Source: Streptomyces diastaticus subsp. diastaticus
GTDB lineage: Bacteria > Actinomycetota > Actinomycetes > Streptomycetales > Streptomycetaceae
Reading direction: 5' to 3'
DNA length: 64,000 bases
NCBI RefSeq assembly: GCF_011170125.1
Contig: NZ_BLLN01000002.1
Location: 591,501-655,500 of the forward strand
Shown here: positions 45,238-54,509 of the stretch, piece by piece
Layout: each line of letters opens with the position of its first letter
How positions within the stretch are numbered: the stretch's first letter is position 1
Position numbers and translations under genes: made by a program
The notes under the pieces: generated by a model
The model's input: the letters and a program-made list of their open reading frames with translations, nothing else
What the model was told of the DNA's origin: nothing
The model's database searches: none

Positions 45238-46362
45238 ATGACGGGCGACGGCACGAGGGCGGTACGAGCGGGTCTGCCCAAAGCGGTGAAGAACGAGCCG
45301 ACACTCCCCGGACCGGTCTTCGCCGCCCACTTCCACCTTCCCGGCGACGTGAGCGGACCGTACGCCTACGGCCGGGACGACAATCCGACCTGGACCCATC
45401 TGGAACAGGCCATCGCCGAACTGGACGCGCCGGGCGGGAACGCCCACACGCTGGTCTTCGCCTCGGGCATGGCGGCCATCTCGGCCGTGCTGTTCTCCCA
45501 GCTCGGTGCGGGCGACACCGCGGTGCTGCCGGACGACGGCTACCAGGCGCTGCCGCTCCTGCGCGAGCAGCTGAGCGCCTACGGCGTGGAAGTGCGCACC
45601 GCGCCGACCGGCGGTGACGCGCAACTGGACGTCCTGGACGGCGCCAAGCTGCTGTGGATCGAGTCCCCGTCCAACCCCGGCCTCGACGTCTGCGACATCC
45701 GCCGCCTGGTCGACGCCGCCCACGCCCGGTCGGCGCTGGTCGCGGTGGACAATACCCTGGCGACTCCGCTCGGCCAGCGACCGCTGGAGCTGGGCGCCGA
45801 CTTCTCGGTGGCCTCGGACACCAAGGGGATGACAGGCCACGGCGACATCCTGCTCGGCCACGTGACCTGCCGCGACGCCGAGCTGGCCGCGGGCGTCAAG
45901 CGCTGGCGCAAGATCGTGGGCGCGATCCCGGGCCCGATGGAGGCGTGGCTCGCCCACCGCTCCCTCGCCACGCTGCACCTTCGCGTCGAGCGGCAGACCG
46001 CCAACGCGCTGGCGCTGGCCGAGGCTCTCCGCGCCCGGTCCGACGTCACGGGCCTGCGCTATCCGGGGCTGTCCGACGATCCCTCGCACACGGTCGCGGC
46101 CCGCCAGATGCGGCGCTTCGGTTCGGTCGTCTCGTTCGACCTCGGCGCCAGGGAGCGGGCCGAGCGCTTCCTGGCCGAGCTGCGGCTAGTCGAGGACGCC
46201 ACCAGTTTCGGGAGCGTGCGCTCGACCGCGGAACGGCGGGGCCGGTGGGGCGGCGACGCCGTCGGGGAGGGATTCGTCCGCTTCTCCGTCGGAGCGGAGG
46301 ACGCCGAGGACCTGGTCGCCGATGTCGCGCGCGCCCTCGACCTCTCTCACGGGGCCGTCTGA
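45238..46362 (+). CDS. Cystathionine gamma-lyase-type PLP enzyme
   Basis: 374 residues of the Cys/Met-metabolism PLP family. Family marks are YGRDDNPTW, FASGMAAISAVLF, IESPSNPGLDVCDI, DNTLATP and the PLP Lys in SDTKGMTGHGDILLGH (about 200). It is most likely a cystathionine gamma-lyase, cleaving cystathionine to cysteine; gamma-synthase cannot be ruled out from motifs. A strong hairpin follows. Confidence 0.9.
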   Translation: MTGDGTRAVRAGLPKAVKNEPTLPGPVFAAHFHLPGDVSGPYAYGRDDNPTWTHLEQAIAELDAPGGNAHTLVFASGMAAISAVLFSQLGAGDTAVLPDDGYQALPLLREQLSAYGVEVRTAPTGGDAQLDVLDGAKLLWIESPSNPGLDVCDIRRLVDAAHARSALVAVDNTLATPLGQRPLELGADFSVASDTKGMTGHGDILLGHVTCRDAELAAGVKRWRKIVGAIPGPMEAWLAHRSLATLHLRVERQTANALALAEALRARSDVTGLRYPGLSDDPSHTVAARQMRRFGSVVSFDLGARERAERFLAELRLVEDATSFGSVRSTAERRGRWGGDAVGEGFVRFSVGAEDAEDLVADVARALDLSHGAV

Positions 46363-46427
46363 GCTGTCCTGCGACGCCCGGCCGTGCGTCGCGGAGCGAC
46401 GCCGGCCGCGGTGAGCCGCGCGCGTGG

Positions 46428-46466
46428 GAACGGCCCGAGCCTCCCCCCTCGTGGCTCGGGCCGTTC
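46428..46466 (+). terminator. Terminator after the PLP lyase
   Basis: Perfect 13-bp arms GAACGGCCCGAGC (46428-46440) and its complement (46454-46466), 13-nt loop. Confidence 0.8.
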
Positions 46467-46605
46467 TGGGCTCCGTACAGAAGAGCCACCTCATCAAGGC
46501 TAGTTGACCCTGCGTCAGTGTCCAATCACTGTGGCGGCAGCGACCTATCGACATATTTATAGTTGCACCGCGAGTGACGGCCTGCGACGCGAAGGGGTTG
46601 AGTGC

Positions 46606-47511
46606 GTGGACGTGGCGCTGCTGCGTACGTTCGTCATGGTCCACCGAGCCGGCTCCTTCACCCGCGCCGCCGCCCTGCTCGGGCTCTCCCAGCCGGCCGT
46701 CACCTCGCAGATACGCACCCTGGAGCGCCAGCTCGGCCGCCCGCTCTTCCTCCGCAGGGCCCGCGGTGTGACGCCCACCTCGGTCGGCGACGAACTCGCC
46801 CACCGGGCCGCGCCGCACCTCGACGCCCTGGCGGAGATCGCGGAGGGCGCCCTCACCGTGGAGGCGCCGCTACGGACGCTGCATCTGGCAGGGCCGCCCG
46901 AGTTCATGGCGGACCGGGTCCTGCCCGCGCTGGCCGGCCTCAGAGACCCGTCGGGACCGTCGGTCCGGCTCCGCGCCGCCTTCGGTTCGGCCGAGGAGGT
47001 GCTCGAAGGGCTCGCGGCCGGGCACCACGACCTCGCCGTCACCACCCGCCGCCCGCGCGGCACCCTGCTCAGCTCAGGAACACTCTGCGACGAGGAGCAC
47101 CTCCTGGTGGCGGCACCGCACTGGGCCGCGCGGTTCCCACCCGGGGCGGTACGGCGCGGCGGGGCCGAGGCGCTCGACAAGGTGCCGGTCGTCGATGTCC
47201 ACGAGACCCTGCCCTTCACCAGGCGCTACTGGGCCACGGTCTTCGAGGCGCCGCCTCCGGAGCACGCGGCCGTGGTCGCTCCCGATCTGCGGGCGGTCCT
47301 TGCCTGCGTGGTCGCGGGAGCGGGGATGGCGGTCCTGCCGCGGTACCTCTGCGAGGACACTCTCCTCCGGCGTGAACTGGTCACCCTGCTGGAGCCCTCG
47401 CTGCCTCCACTGCGCACCTACTTTCTCGCCGTGCGGACCGGTACGCAGTCGCTGCCGCACCTCGCGGCCGTCCACGAGTGGCTGATGCGGGCGGCCGTCG
47501 CCTGGGGGTGA
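46606..47511 (+). CDS. LysR-family transcriptional regulator
   Basis: 301 residues. The N-terminal wHTH (VDVALLRTFVMVHRAGSF, AAALLGLSQPAVTSQIRTLE, residues 1-60) is followed by a substrate-binding domain. GTG 46606 has AAGGGG eight bases upstream; longer in-frame sequence to 46504 lies in the promoter. Its target is unknown. A one-mismatch parS follows the stop. Confidence 0.92.
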   Translation: MDVALLRTFVMVHRAGSFTRAAALLGLSQPAVTSQIRTLERQLGRPLFLRRARGVTPTSVGDELAHRAAPHLDALAEIAEGALTVEAPLRTLHLAGPPEFMADRVLPALAGLRDPSGPSVRLRAAFGSAEEVLEGLAAGHHDLAVTTRRPRGTLLSSGTLCDEEHLLVAAPHWAARFPPGAVRRGGAEALDKVPVVDVHETLPFTRRYWATVFEAPPPEHAAVVAPDLRAVLACVVAGAGMAVLPRYLCEDTLLRRELVTLLEPSLPPLRTYFLAVRTGTQSLPHLAAVHEWLMRAAVAWG

Positions 47512-47521
47512 GCCCGCCGAT

Positions 47522-47535
47522 GTTTCACGTGGAAC
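47522..47535. other. parS-like site, one mismatch
   Basis: GTTTCACGTGGAAC in the 45-nt gap between the LysR and NUDIX genes. Confidence 0.7.
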
Positions 47536-47556
47536 ACGCGGGGCCAGATTTCCTCC

Positions 47557-48039
47557 ATGACCGTTCGCTCCGTGGTCAAGCGCACCGCCCGGGCCGTGCT
47601 CCTCGACGGTGACCAGCTCGTCCTGATCAAGCGCACCAAGCCCGGCGTCGATCCTTACTGGGTGACTCCGGGGGGCGGAGTCGAGCCGGAGGACGGCAGC
47701 GTCGTCGCCGCGCTCCACCGTGAGGTCCTGGAGGAGCTGGGCGCCAAGATCACCGATGTGGTCCCCTGCTTCGTCGACACGGTCGAGCACATCGGCGTGG
47801 ACGCCGAGACCACCGGCGTGAAGGTGCAGCACTTCTTCGTCTGCCGCCTCGGCACCATGGACCCGGCCCTGCGCCATGGTCCCGAGGTCGAGGAACCCTG
47901 CGGAGAGTACGAGATCGTGCGCATTCCCTTCACCCGGCTCGGCATCGCCTCGGTCCACCTGGTGCCCCTGTCGTTGCGGCACTACCTGGACGGCAACATC
48001 GAGGGCGTCCGGGCGCTGCTCGCCCCGGATCTCGGCTGA
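47557..48039 (+). CDS. NUDIX hydrolase
   Basis: 160 residues. The Nudix box is clear: GGGVEPEDGSVVAALHREVL then EELGA (about 43-66). It hydrolyses a nucleoside-diphosphate-linked substrate that cannot be named. A parS lies 83 nt after the stop. Confidence 0.93.
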   Translation: MTVRSVVKRTARAVLLDGDQLVLIKRTKPGVDPYWVTPGGGVEPEDGSVVAALHREVLEELGAKITDVVPCFVDTVEHIGVDAETTGVKVQHFFVCRLGTMDPALRHGPEVEEPCGEYEIVRIPFTRLGIASVHLVPLSLRHYLDGNIEGVRALLAPDLG

Positions 48040-48121
48040 GCGGGCGCGCGGCCGGCCGTGTCAAGCAGCCCGGCGTCCCCTGCCGCCGAACCGCTTCCGG
48101 CCCGTCGGCCCGAGTGGGGGT

Positions 48122-48135
48122 GTTTCACGTGAAAC
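48122..48135. other. parS: parS, perfect
   Basis: GTTTCACGTGAAAC in the gap between the NUDIX and GNAT genes. Confidence 0.93.
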
Positions 48136-48299
48136 AGGGCACATCCCGGCTGTGGCCGCACGCTGCCGGAGGGGGCTGCTCACCGCGTGAGCTGCGGGAA
48201 TGCCCGGCTCGGGCCTGGGCGTGGCTGACCGCGGAGCCGGTGATCCCCGGCTGAAAAGACGGTGGACGCGGAGGTCCCCCGTCGGCCAATCTGAGCCGC

Positions 48300-49178
48300 G
48301 TGTCGACACCTGCGCTCTCCGCTCTACCCGTCCGTCCGCTCACCCTCCGGGATCTCCCGGCCTGCACGAGCCTCGCGTACGACCGGGGGTGGTCCCCGGA
48401 CGAGCACAAGTGGCGACTGCTGCTCGCGGCAGGACACGGGGTCGGCGTGGACGCTCCGGACGGAGGCGGGCTGCTGGGCGCCTGCACGCTCACCGACTTC
48501 GGCCCGCACGAGGCCCCCGCCTTCACCGCCATCGGCATGGTGCTGATCGCCGACCGGTACGCGCGGCAGGGCTTCGGCCGCCGCCTGCTGGAGCACGTCA
48601 TCCGGTACAGCGGCTCGGTCCCGCTCACCCTCTACGCCTCCGCCGGCGCCGTCCCGCTCTACCGGAAGCTGGGCTTCAGCTCCGTGGGCCAGGCCGCGAA
48701 GGCCACCGGGCGGTTCACCGGCCCCGCCTCGTCCCCGGCGCGTCCGGGGCTCTCGCTCTCCCCTGCCCGGGCGGGCGATCTGCCCCGCATCCTGCGGCTC
48801 GACGCCGAGGTGTTCGGAACCGACCGGACGCCCCTGATCACCCGGCTCCCCGCCTTCGCCGACCGGCTCCTGGTGGCGGAGGAGGGTGGGGAACTGACCG
48901 GCTTCGCGGCACGCTGGCCCAGCACCGGGAGCGAGGTGGTCGGTCCGCTCGTCGCCCGGGACGGCGACACCGCCCGGGCTCTGATCACCGCCCTGGCCGT
49001 GGGCAGCCACCGTCCGCTCCGCGTGGACGTCGACGTGCGGCACACGGCCCTGCTGGACTGGCTGGGCGGGAGCGGGATGCCGGTGACGGAGGTCAGCGAC
49101 CTGATGACCCGCGACCTGCCCGCCCTCCCCGGCGACTGGACCAGGCGTTTCGCCCCCCTCACCGTCGCCGCGGCCTGA
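48300..49178 (+). CDS. GNAT-family N-acetyltransferase
   Basis: 292 residues. The acetyl-CoA motif lies in GMVLIADRYARQGFGRRLLE (about 80-99). The second half (about 155-285) resembles another degenerate acetyltransferase domain (RAGDLPRILRLDAEVFGTDR), as in other two-domain GNATs. GTG start at 48300. The substrate is unknown. A 17-bp inverted repeat follows. Confidence 0.88.
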   Translation: MSTPALSALPVRPLTLRDLPACTSLAYDRGWSPDEHKWRLLLAAGHGVGVDAPDGGGLLGACTLTDFGPHEAPAFTAIGMVLIADRYARQGFGRRLLEHVIRYSGSVPLTLYASAGAVPLYRKLGFSSVGQAAKATGRFTGPASSPARPGLSLSPARAGDLPRILRLDAEVFGTDRTPLITRLPAFADRLLVAEEGGELTGFAARWPSTGSEVVGPLVARDGDTARALITALAVGSHRPLRVDVDVRHTALLDWLGGSGMPVTEVSDLMTRDLPALPGDWTRRFAPLTVAAA

Positions 49179-49234
49179 GCGTCCGCAGGACCACGACAGC
49201 CCGCCGGGCACCCTCGCTCCGCCGGGGCGGACGA

Positions 49235-49277
49235 GTTCACGCCACGCGCCAGCCAGGAGATGGCGCGTGGCGTGAAC
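49235..49277. terminator. 17-bp perfect inverted repeat
   Basis: GTTCACGCCACGCGCCA (49235-49251) and its complement (49261-49277) with a 9-nt loop, 57 nt after the GNAT stop; probably its terminator. Confidence 0.75.
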
Positions 49278-49431
49278 AGCCGCGTTGAGCCCTCACACGG
49301 GAACTTTTACTTGCGCCAGCCCGCTACACGCATACGCCGTATATTGCGTCGATGACTTAGGCTGGACGACAACCCGGACAGTAGACCGCCCCGGGCGGCC
49401 GAGAGGCCACGACGAGGAGGAGCGAGGAGCC

Positions 49432-49890
49432 ATGACCGCCACGGACCCCGCACTGACCGCGCTGGCACAGAGCTGGTGCGCCCTGTCGCTGCTGCACGGC
49501 CGTATCGAGGCACACCTGGAGCGGGCCCTCCAGTCCGGGCACGGCCTCAGCACGCGCGAGTACTCACTGCTGGACGTACTCAGCCGACAGCACGACGGCG
49601 AGGGCGGCCATCTGCAGATGAAGCAGGTCGCCGACGCCGTCGTCCTCAGCCAGAGCGCCACCACGCGACTGGTGACCCGGCTGGAGGACCGCGGCCTGCT
49701 CTCCCGCTACCTCTGCCCCACCGACCGGCGCGGCATCTACACCGACGTGACCCCGTCGGGGGCCACTCTCCTCGAAGAAGCCCGCCCCACCAACGACGCG
49801 GCCCTGCGGGAAGCCCTCGACGCCGCCGCCCAGAATCCCGAACTCGCCCCACTCGTCCAGGCCGTGGAGACCCTGCGCGTCCCCGCCTGA
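49432..49890 (+). CDS. MarR-family transcriptional regulator
   Basis: 152 residues with a winged helix: YSLLDVLSRQ, MKQVADAVVLSQSATTRLVTRLE and the wing CPTDRRGIYTDVTPSG. It begins at the ATG after GGAGG/GAGGAG. The AT-rich upstream sequence (around 49328-49348) may hold an operator. No adjacent efflux gene reveals its ligand. Confidence 0.92.
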   Translation: MTATDPALTALAQSWCALSLLHGRIEAHLERALQSGHGLSTREYSLLDVLSRQHDGEGGHLQMKQVADAVVLSQSATTRLVTRLEDRGLLSRYLCPTDRRGIYTDVTPSGATLLEEARPTNDAALREALDAAAQNPELAPLVQAVETLRVPA

Positions 49891-49940
49891 CGTCATCACC
49901 GCGCCCGGAGCGCCCAGGGCGCTGCTCTACTGTGCGGCTC

Positions 49941-50504
49941 ATGGATCACTTCAGCAGCACGCCCCAGCAGGACCACGAGCCCACAACCACAGACGATGCC
50001 GCCGCACCCCGCCCGCGCGGCGACGCGGACGGCCACCGGGAAGCCCGCTCCACCGGGGAACTGCTGATCCGCCCCGCCGAAGTCTCCGACGTGGCGGCCA
50101 TCGTCGCCATGCTCGCGGACGACCCGCTGGGCGCCACCCGGGAGTCCCCGGAGGACCTCACTCCGTATCTGGCGGCCTACTCCCGGCTGGCCTCCGACCC
50201 CCATCAGCGCCTCGTCGTGGCCGAGCGTGCCGGCAAGGTCGTCGGAACGCTTCAGCTGACCCTCGTCCCGGGCCTCTCCCGCCGGGCCGCCACCCGGTCC
50301 CTCATCGAGGGAGTGCGCGTCCACGCGGACGAGCGGGGAAGCGGTCTCGGCAGCCTCCTCATCGAGTGGGCCGTCGAGACCTCCAGCACCGAGGGCTGCC
50401 AGCTCGTCCAGCTCACCTCCGACGCCTCACGCGAGGACGCCCACCGGTTCTACGAGCGCCTCGGTTTCGTCGCCTCCCACGTGGGGTTCAAGCGGCAACT
50501 CTGA
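49941..50504 (+). CDS. GNAT-family N-acetyltransferase
   Basis: 187 residues. The first 45 are a low-complexity Asp/Pro/Arg stretch; the rest is a GNAT domain with GVRVHADERGSGLGSLLIEW (CoA loop) and REDAHRFYERLGF. It follows the MarR gene by 50 nt, possibly co-transcribed. Confidence 0.9.
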   Translation: MDHFSSTPQQDHEPTTTDDAAAPRPRGDADGHREARSTGELLIRPAEVSDVAAIVAMLADDPLGATRESPEDLTPYLAAYSRLASDPHQRLVVAERAGKVVGTLQLTLVPGLSRRAATRSLIEGVRVHADERGSGLGSLLIEWAVETSSTEGCQLVQLTSDASREDAHRFYERLGFVASHVGFKRQL

Positions 50505-50558
50505 GCCGCGCTCTGCCGCTTCGGCCGGGCCGGCGCAACAGGCCCCCCGGTGATGGGT

Positions 50559-50572
50559 GTCTCACGTGAAAC
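50559..50572. other. parS-like site, one mismatch
   Basis: GTCTCACGTGAAAC, 29 bp before the next perfect copy. Confidence 0.72.
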
Positions 50573-50587
50573 CCCGGCTTGAGCCAT

Positions 50588-50601
50588 GTTTCACGTGAAA
50601 C
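50588..50601. other. parS: parS, perfect
   Basis: Middle member of a three-site group between convergent genes. Confidence 0.93.
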
Positions 50602-50625
50602 ATCACACCGCCGGGTGCTGGGGAT

Positions 50626-50639
50626 GTTTCACGTGAAAC
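50626..50639. other. parS: parS, perfect
   Basis: Perfect copy 38 bp after the previous one, 22 bp from the hydrolase stop. Confidence 0.93.
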
Positions 50640-50660
50640 ATCCCCTCAATCAGGCTTCGT

Positions 50661-52061
50661 TCACCCCGACTCGACCTGGCCGTGCCATCCACGGGCATCC
50701 ACGCCGCCAGGAACCACCGAGTCCGGGGCGTAGGGCTCGCGCGTGTACACGAACGCACCCAGATCCAGATGCGTCACGGCACCTTCGACGTCGCGCACGG
50801 GCCGCAGGATCTCCCCGCGGAAGTAACCGTCCAGCCCCCGCCACGTCCCGTCACCGACCGCCTCGAAACGCGAGGCGCGCCCAGTCCCCTTCAGCGGCCG
50901 CAGCTCCACCCCGCCATCGGCACCACAGTGCAGTCCGTACGGCGTCACGCCCCAGTACCAGGCACCGGCCAGCTCCAGTACCGCCGGGTCCACCTCCCGC
51001 ATCGGCCGCCAGAGCCGAGGCATCGCCGGCTCCGCCTCGGCGACGATGCCGAGGAGTTCGGCGGCGAGGGTGCCCACGAGGAGCCCGGAGGTGGTGTTGG
51101 CCAGGACGACGGCGGTCAGCCGCTCGCCCTCATGCGACAGCAGGGCGGCCAGGTACCCGGGCAGGGAACCCATATGGCCGGTGAGCGTGGCCCCGGCGCC
51201 GCTCAACACCTGCAACCCCAGCCCGTAGGCGCTCTCCGGCGTCCCCGGCAGGCTCGGAGCCGCAGGCGTCCGCATCTCCCGTACCGAGGCCGCGCTCAGC
51301 ACCTCCTCGTCGCCATCGAGCAGGAAGGCGGCGAAGCGCAAGAGATCCCGCGTCGTCGACCAGAGCTGCCCGGCGGGGGCCATGCGGCCGAGATCGTGCG
51401 CCGGCTCCGGCAGGAGCGCGTCGGCCCAGGGGTGCACCGCCCAGCCTCGCGCGTACGGCGCCTGCGGCCCGTAGCTGGTCCGGGTCAGCCCCAGCGGCTC
51501 CAGCACCTCGGTGCGCAGCACCTTCTCCCAGGGCTCGCCCCGCATCTCCTCGACGAGTGCGCCGAGCAGGGTGTAGCCGGGGTTGGAGTAGTGGTGAATC
51601 CGGCCTACCGGGTGCCGGTGCGGCTCCTCGCCGAGTACGTCGGACAACTCCGGCCGCAGAGTGCCGGGACTCCGTTCCCACCATTCACCGGGCGCCTCAG
51701 CGGCGAGCCCGGCCGTGTGGGACAGCAGGTCGGCGATGGTCGCCTGGCCCGCGCCCGTGCCGGGCAGATGCTTCTCCAGGGGATCGGTCAGCTCCAGAAG
51801 CCCCTCGTCACGAAGCCGCATGACAAGAACGGCCGTGAAGGTCTTACTGATGGAGCCGACCCGGTACTGCGTGCGGCCGTCGGTCTCGACCCCGTCGAGC
51901 GCGGAGAGGGCACCCTCCCAGATCACCTCCCCGTCCCGCGCCACCCCGGCCACGAGCGACGGCACGCGGGACTCGTTCTGCGCCTTGGCGATCCGGTGGC
52001 GCAAGGCCCGACGGGTGGTGGGCAGAAGGCCGAGGTCTTCGACTGTCTCATCAGTTGTCAT
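50661..52061 (-). CDS. Beta-lactamase-family serine hydrolase
   Basis: 466 residues. The class C/DD-peptidase fold is shown by the SxxK nucleophile in VGSISKTFTA (about 65-74) and the Tyr motif HYSNPGYTLL (about 158-167); HMGSLPG is the likely third motif. A C-terminal domain (about 365-466) is typical of esterase/D-aminopeptidase relatives. No signal peptide, so it is probably cytoplasmic. ATG 52061. Confidence 0.9.
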   Translation of the reverse strand: MTTDETVEDLGLLPTTRRALRHRIAKAQNESRVPSLVAGVARDGEVIWEGALSALDGVETDGRTQYRVGSISKTFTAVLVMRLRDEGLLELTDPLEKHLPGTGAGQATIADLLSHTAGLAAEAPGEWWERSPGTLRPELSDVLGEEPHRHPVGRIHHYSNPGYTLLGALVEEMRGEPWEKVLRTEVLEPLGLTRTSYGPQAPYARGWAVHPWADALLPEPAHDLGRMAPAGQLWSTTRDLLRFAAFLLDGDEEVLSAASVREMRTPAAPSLPGTPESAYGLGLQVLSGAGATLTGHMGSLPGYLAALLSHEGERLTAVVLANTTSGLLVGTLAAELLGIVAEAEPAMPRLWRPMREVDPAVLELAGAWYWGVTPYGLHCGADGGVELRPLKGTGRASRFEAVGDGTWRGLDGYFRGEILRPVRDVEGAVTHLDLGAFVYTREPYAPDSVVPGGVDARGWHGQVESG

Positions 52062-52309
52062 GGTCTCCACTCCACTCGCTCGGCCAAAGGAGGTCCAGCA
52101 CTTTCCGCGGACAGGTCCAGTCCGCCCCGATCGACCGGCACACGGACTCAGCCGCTGCTGCGCACCTGGACGGCTCTCGCTCCTCGAATCGCTCCCGCTC
52201 CCGCGGGCCGACCGCCACCAGGAGCTGAGCCGCGGGTGGGGAGCGAGGAGTGCACATCCGCCCCCGCCACCTCGGTCTTCCGGCGGATGGGCGTCGGCGT
52301 TGACGCCTG

Positions 52310-53449
52310 TCACCCCTTGAGGCACGCACGGAGCGCCGTGACGAGCCGGTTGGCCCGGTCGTCCCCGTGGCCGATCATGCGGTTGGCCACGTAGGCGAAG
52401 CCGACGCCGAACTCGTCGTCGCCGAAGACGAACTGGCCCCCCGCACCGTCATTGCCGAAGCTGCGGCCACCCAGCATCGGGCGCGGGTGCTCCGAGTCGA
52501 GGAGGAAGCCCGAGCCCCAGCGCTGGCCCAGGTCGAAGCCCTGCCAGGTGGGTCCCGCCGACACCTCGCGCACGGCGTCGGTCACCGTCTCGGTCGAGAG
52601 CAGGCGGGAGCCGCCGTCGATCCCCGTCACGGCGGCGCCGTACAGGGCGGCGAGTCCACTCGCGGAGGCGACCGCTCCCGCGCCGGGCAGTTCCATGCCG
52701 AGCAGTTCGGGGTCGTTCCAGCCGTGGGGCTCGTCGAGTCCGGGGAAGACCAGCGCTCCGTTCATCGTGACGATGCGCATCAGCAGCGACTGAGGATCAC
52801 CGGCGGGACGGCCCTCGGCCTCCACCAGTCGCGCCAACTCCCCCGTCTCGGAGGCGGGCAGGCCGATCCAGGCCCGTACTCCGAGCGGCTCGCCGATCGC
52901 CTCACGGAAGAACCGGCCCGGGGTGAGCCCGGTGACCCGACGGATGATCTCCCCGACCAGGAACCCGAAGACGTGCCCGTGGTACTCGTACGCCTCACCC
53001 GGTTCCCAGAGCGGGACCTGCTCCTCGACGGCGTGGACGACCGGTGCCCACTCGGCGATCTCGGCGAAGCTCGGAGTGCGGTCGAGCACCGGCACTCCGG
53101 CCCGGTGGCCGAGCACCATGCGCGTGGTGATCCGCTCCTTGCCCACGGCGGCGAACTCCGGCCAGTAGGTCGCGACCGGTGCGTCGAGGTCGAGCCGCCC
53201 CTGCTGGGCGAGGAGATGGGCGCAGATGCTGACGAGGCCCTTGGCGCAGGAGAAGACGGGCACGACCGTCTCGCGGGTCCACGGCCGCCCGGACCGTTGG
53301 TCGGCCACGCCGCCCCAGAGTTCCACCACGGGGCGGCCACCCACCCGGACCGACACCGCCGTGCCCAGTTCCCCGAACTCCGTGAAGTTGTCGCGGAAGA
53401 CGTCGGCCACGCCCCCGAAGGTCTCGTCCGCCCAACCGCCGATCTCCAC
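52310..53449 (-). CDS. Beta-lactamase-family serine hydrolase/esterase
   Basis: About 379 residues with SCAKG (SxxK, about 70), Tyr in AYEYHGHVFGFL and a C-terminal FGNDGAGGQFVFGDDE, resembling EstB/LipL-like beta-lactamase-fold esterases. No signal peptide. It is next to another member of the same fold on the same strand but not closely similar to it. A GTG at 53449 has AGGAG eight bases before it; GTG 53458 is too close. Confidence 0.9.
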   Translation of the reverse strand: MEIGGWADETFGGVADVFRDNFTEFGELGTAVSVRVGGRPVVELWGGVADQRSGRPWTRETVVPVFSCAKGLVSICAHLLAQQGRLDLDAPVATYWPEFAAVGKERITTRMVLGHRAGVPVLDRTPSFAEIAEWAPVVHAVEEQVPLWEPGEAYEYHGHVFGFLVGEIIRRVTGLTPGRFFREAIGEPLGVRAWIGLPASETGELARLVEAEGRPAGDPQSLLMRIVTMNGALVFPGLDEPHGWNDPELLGMELPGAGAVASASGLAALYGAAVTGIDGGSRLLSTETVTDAVREVSAGPTWQGFDLGQRWGSGFLLDSEHPRPMLGGRSFGNDGAGGQFVFGDDEFGVGFAYVANRMIGHGDDRANRLVTALRACLKG

Positions 53450-53637
53450 GACACCCACTCCTGCACACGCTCGACTCCGGCCGGCTCAGGCCGCTGGACC
53501 GCGACAGGCTACGAGTCCGGCCCCAGGGGCCACCATGTGTTTTTCGACGGGCAGTCGGTGGAGCAGGAGCCCCACGGCCACGCGCCCCCCACGCCCGGCC
53601 ACGCGTCAGCCCCGGTCCGGTGACGCCCGGACGCGCC

Positions 53638-54180
53638 TCACCACCTCCGGTTGACGGTCGCCTTCCCGCCGGTCACCAGGCTGGCCGGGGGGACATCCTC
53701 CGCCACGACCGCGCCCGCGGCCACCACCGCGTCCCGCCCGATGCTGACGCCGGGCAGGACCGTCGCCCCCGCGCCGATCCACACGTTCTCCCCCACATCG
53801 ATGGGACCACCGCTCAGCCAGTCCCGGCGCTCCACGGGATCGACCGGATGGCCGACCGTGATGAAGGTCGCCTTCGGCCCGATCATCACCCGCTCACCGA
53901 GCCTGATGCCCGCGTAATCCAGGAAGGTGCAGTTCTGGTTGATGAACACACGCTCGGCCAGCTCCAGATTCAGGCCGTGGTCCGTGTAGAACGGCGGGTA
54001 GATCGTGGTCCTGGCCGGCAGCTTCCGCCCGAGGATCTGCTCGAACAGCTCCGCCTTGCCCACCTCGTCCTCGAACGGCAGTACGTTCAGGCGAGAGGTC
54101 AGCTCCGTGGCACGCAGCACCCGCTCGGACATGGCCTGGAACTGGGCGCTGCGGATACGCATGAATCGGTCGTCGGGCAT
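53638..54180 (-). CDS. Hexapeptide-repeat sugar O-acetyltransferase (Maa-like)
   Basis: 180 residues: N-terminal Mac domain (RATELTSRLNVLPF), left-handed beta-helix repeats, and catalytic His in FITVGHPVDP. It probably acetylates a sugar such as maltose/glucose or a nodulation-type acceptor, using acetyl-CoA. Confidence 0.92.
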   Translation of the reverse strand: MPDDRFMRIRSAQFQAMSERVLRATELTSRLNVLPFEDEVGKAELFEQILGRKLPARTTIYPPFYTDHGLNLELAERVFINQNCTFLDYAGIRLGERVMIGPKATFITVGHPVDPVERRDWLSGGPIDVGENVWIGAGATVLPGVSIGRDAVVAAGAVVAEDVPPASLVTGGKATVNRRW

Positions 54181-54509
54181 GGGCCGATCCTCGCAGGCGC
54201 GGAGTCCGTCGGGGACCGGGTCCGACGGAGGGGAAGGTTCCGTCGGGCTCGCCGGCCTGGGGGCGACGCTCCAGCATGGCCACGCCCACCTGACCCCGGT
54301 GGGCGCTCAGCCCTGCCTGCAAGGCGACAGTGCCCCCCTCGAAATGCCCCCGAGTGCCCGTGGGCTTCCCTGGTCGCCAAAGCCCCTGTACCGCCGAGCG
54401 GTGCCCGCCTTATTGCCCGAGGGCCGCCGAGGGTGGAAGCGCGCACCAATGAGATTCCCGCGCCGCGCCGGTCTGTACGCGTGAGACCGACTCACGGAAG
54501 GCTGGCACC

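Noticed and set aside
45740..45755. DnaA box inside the PLP lyase gene
   Set aside because: A single one-mismatch match within coding sequence is expected by chance.
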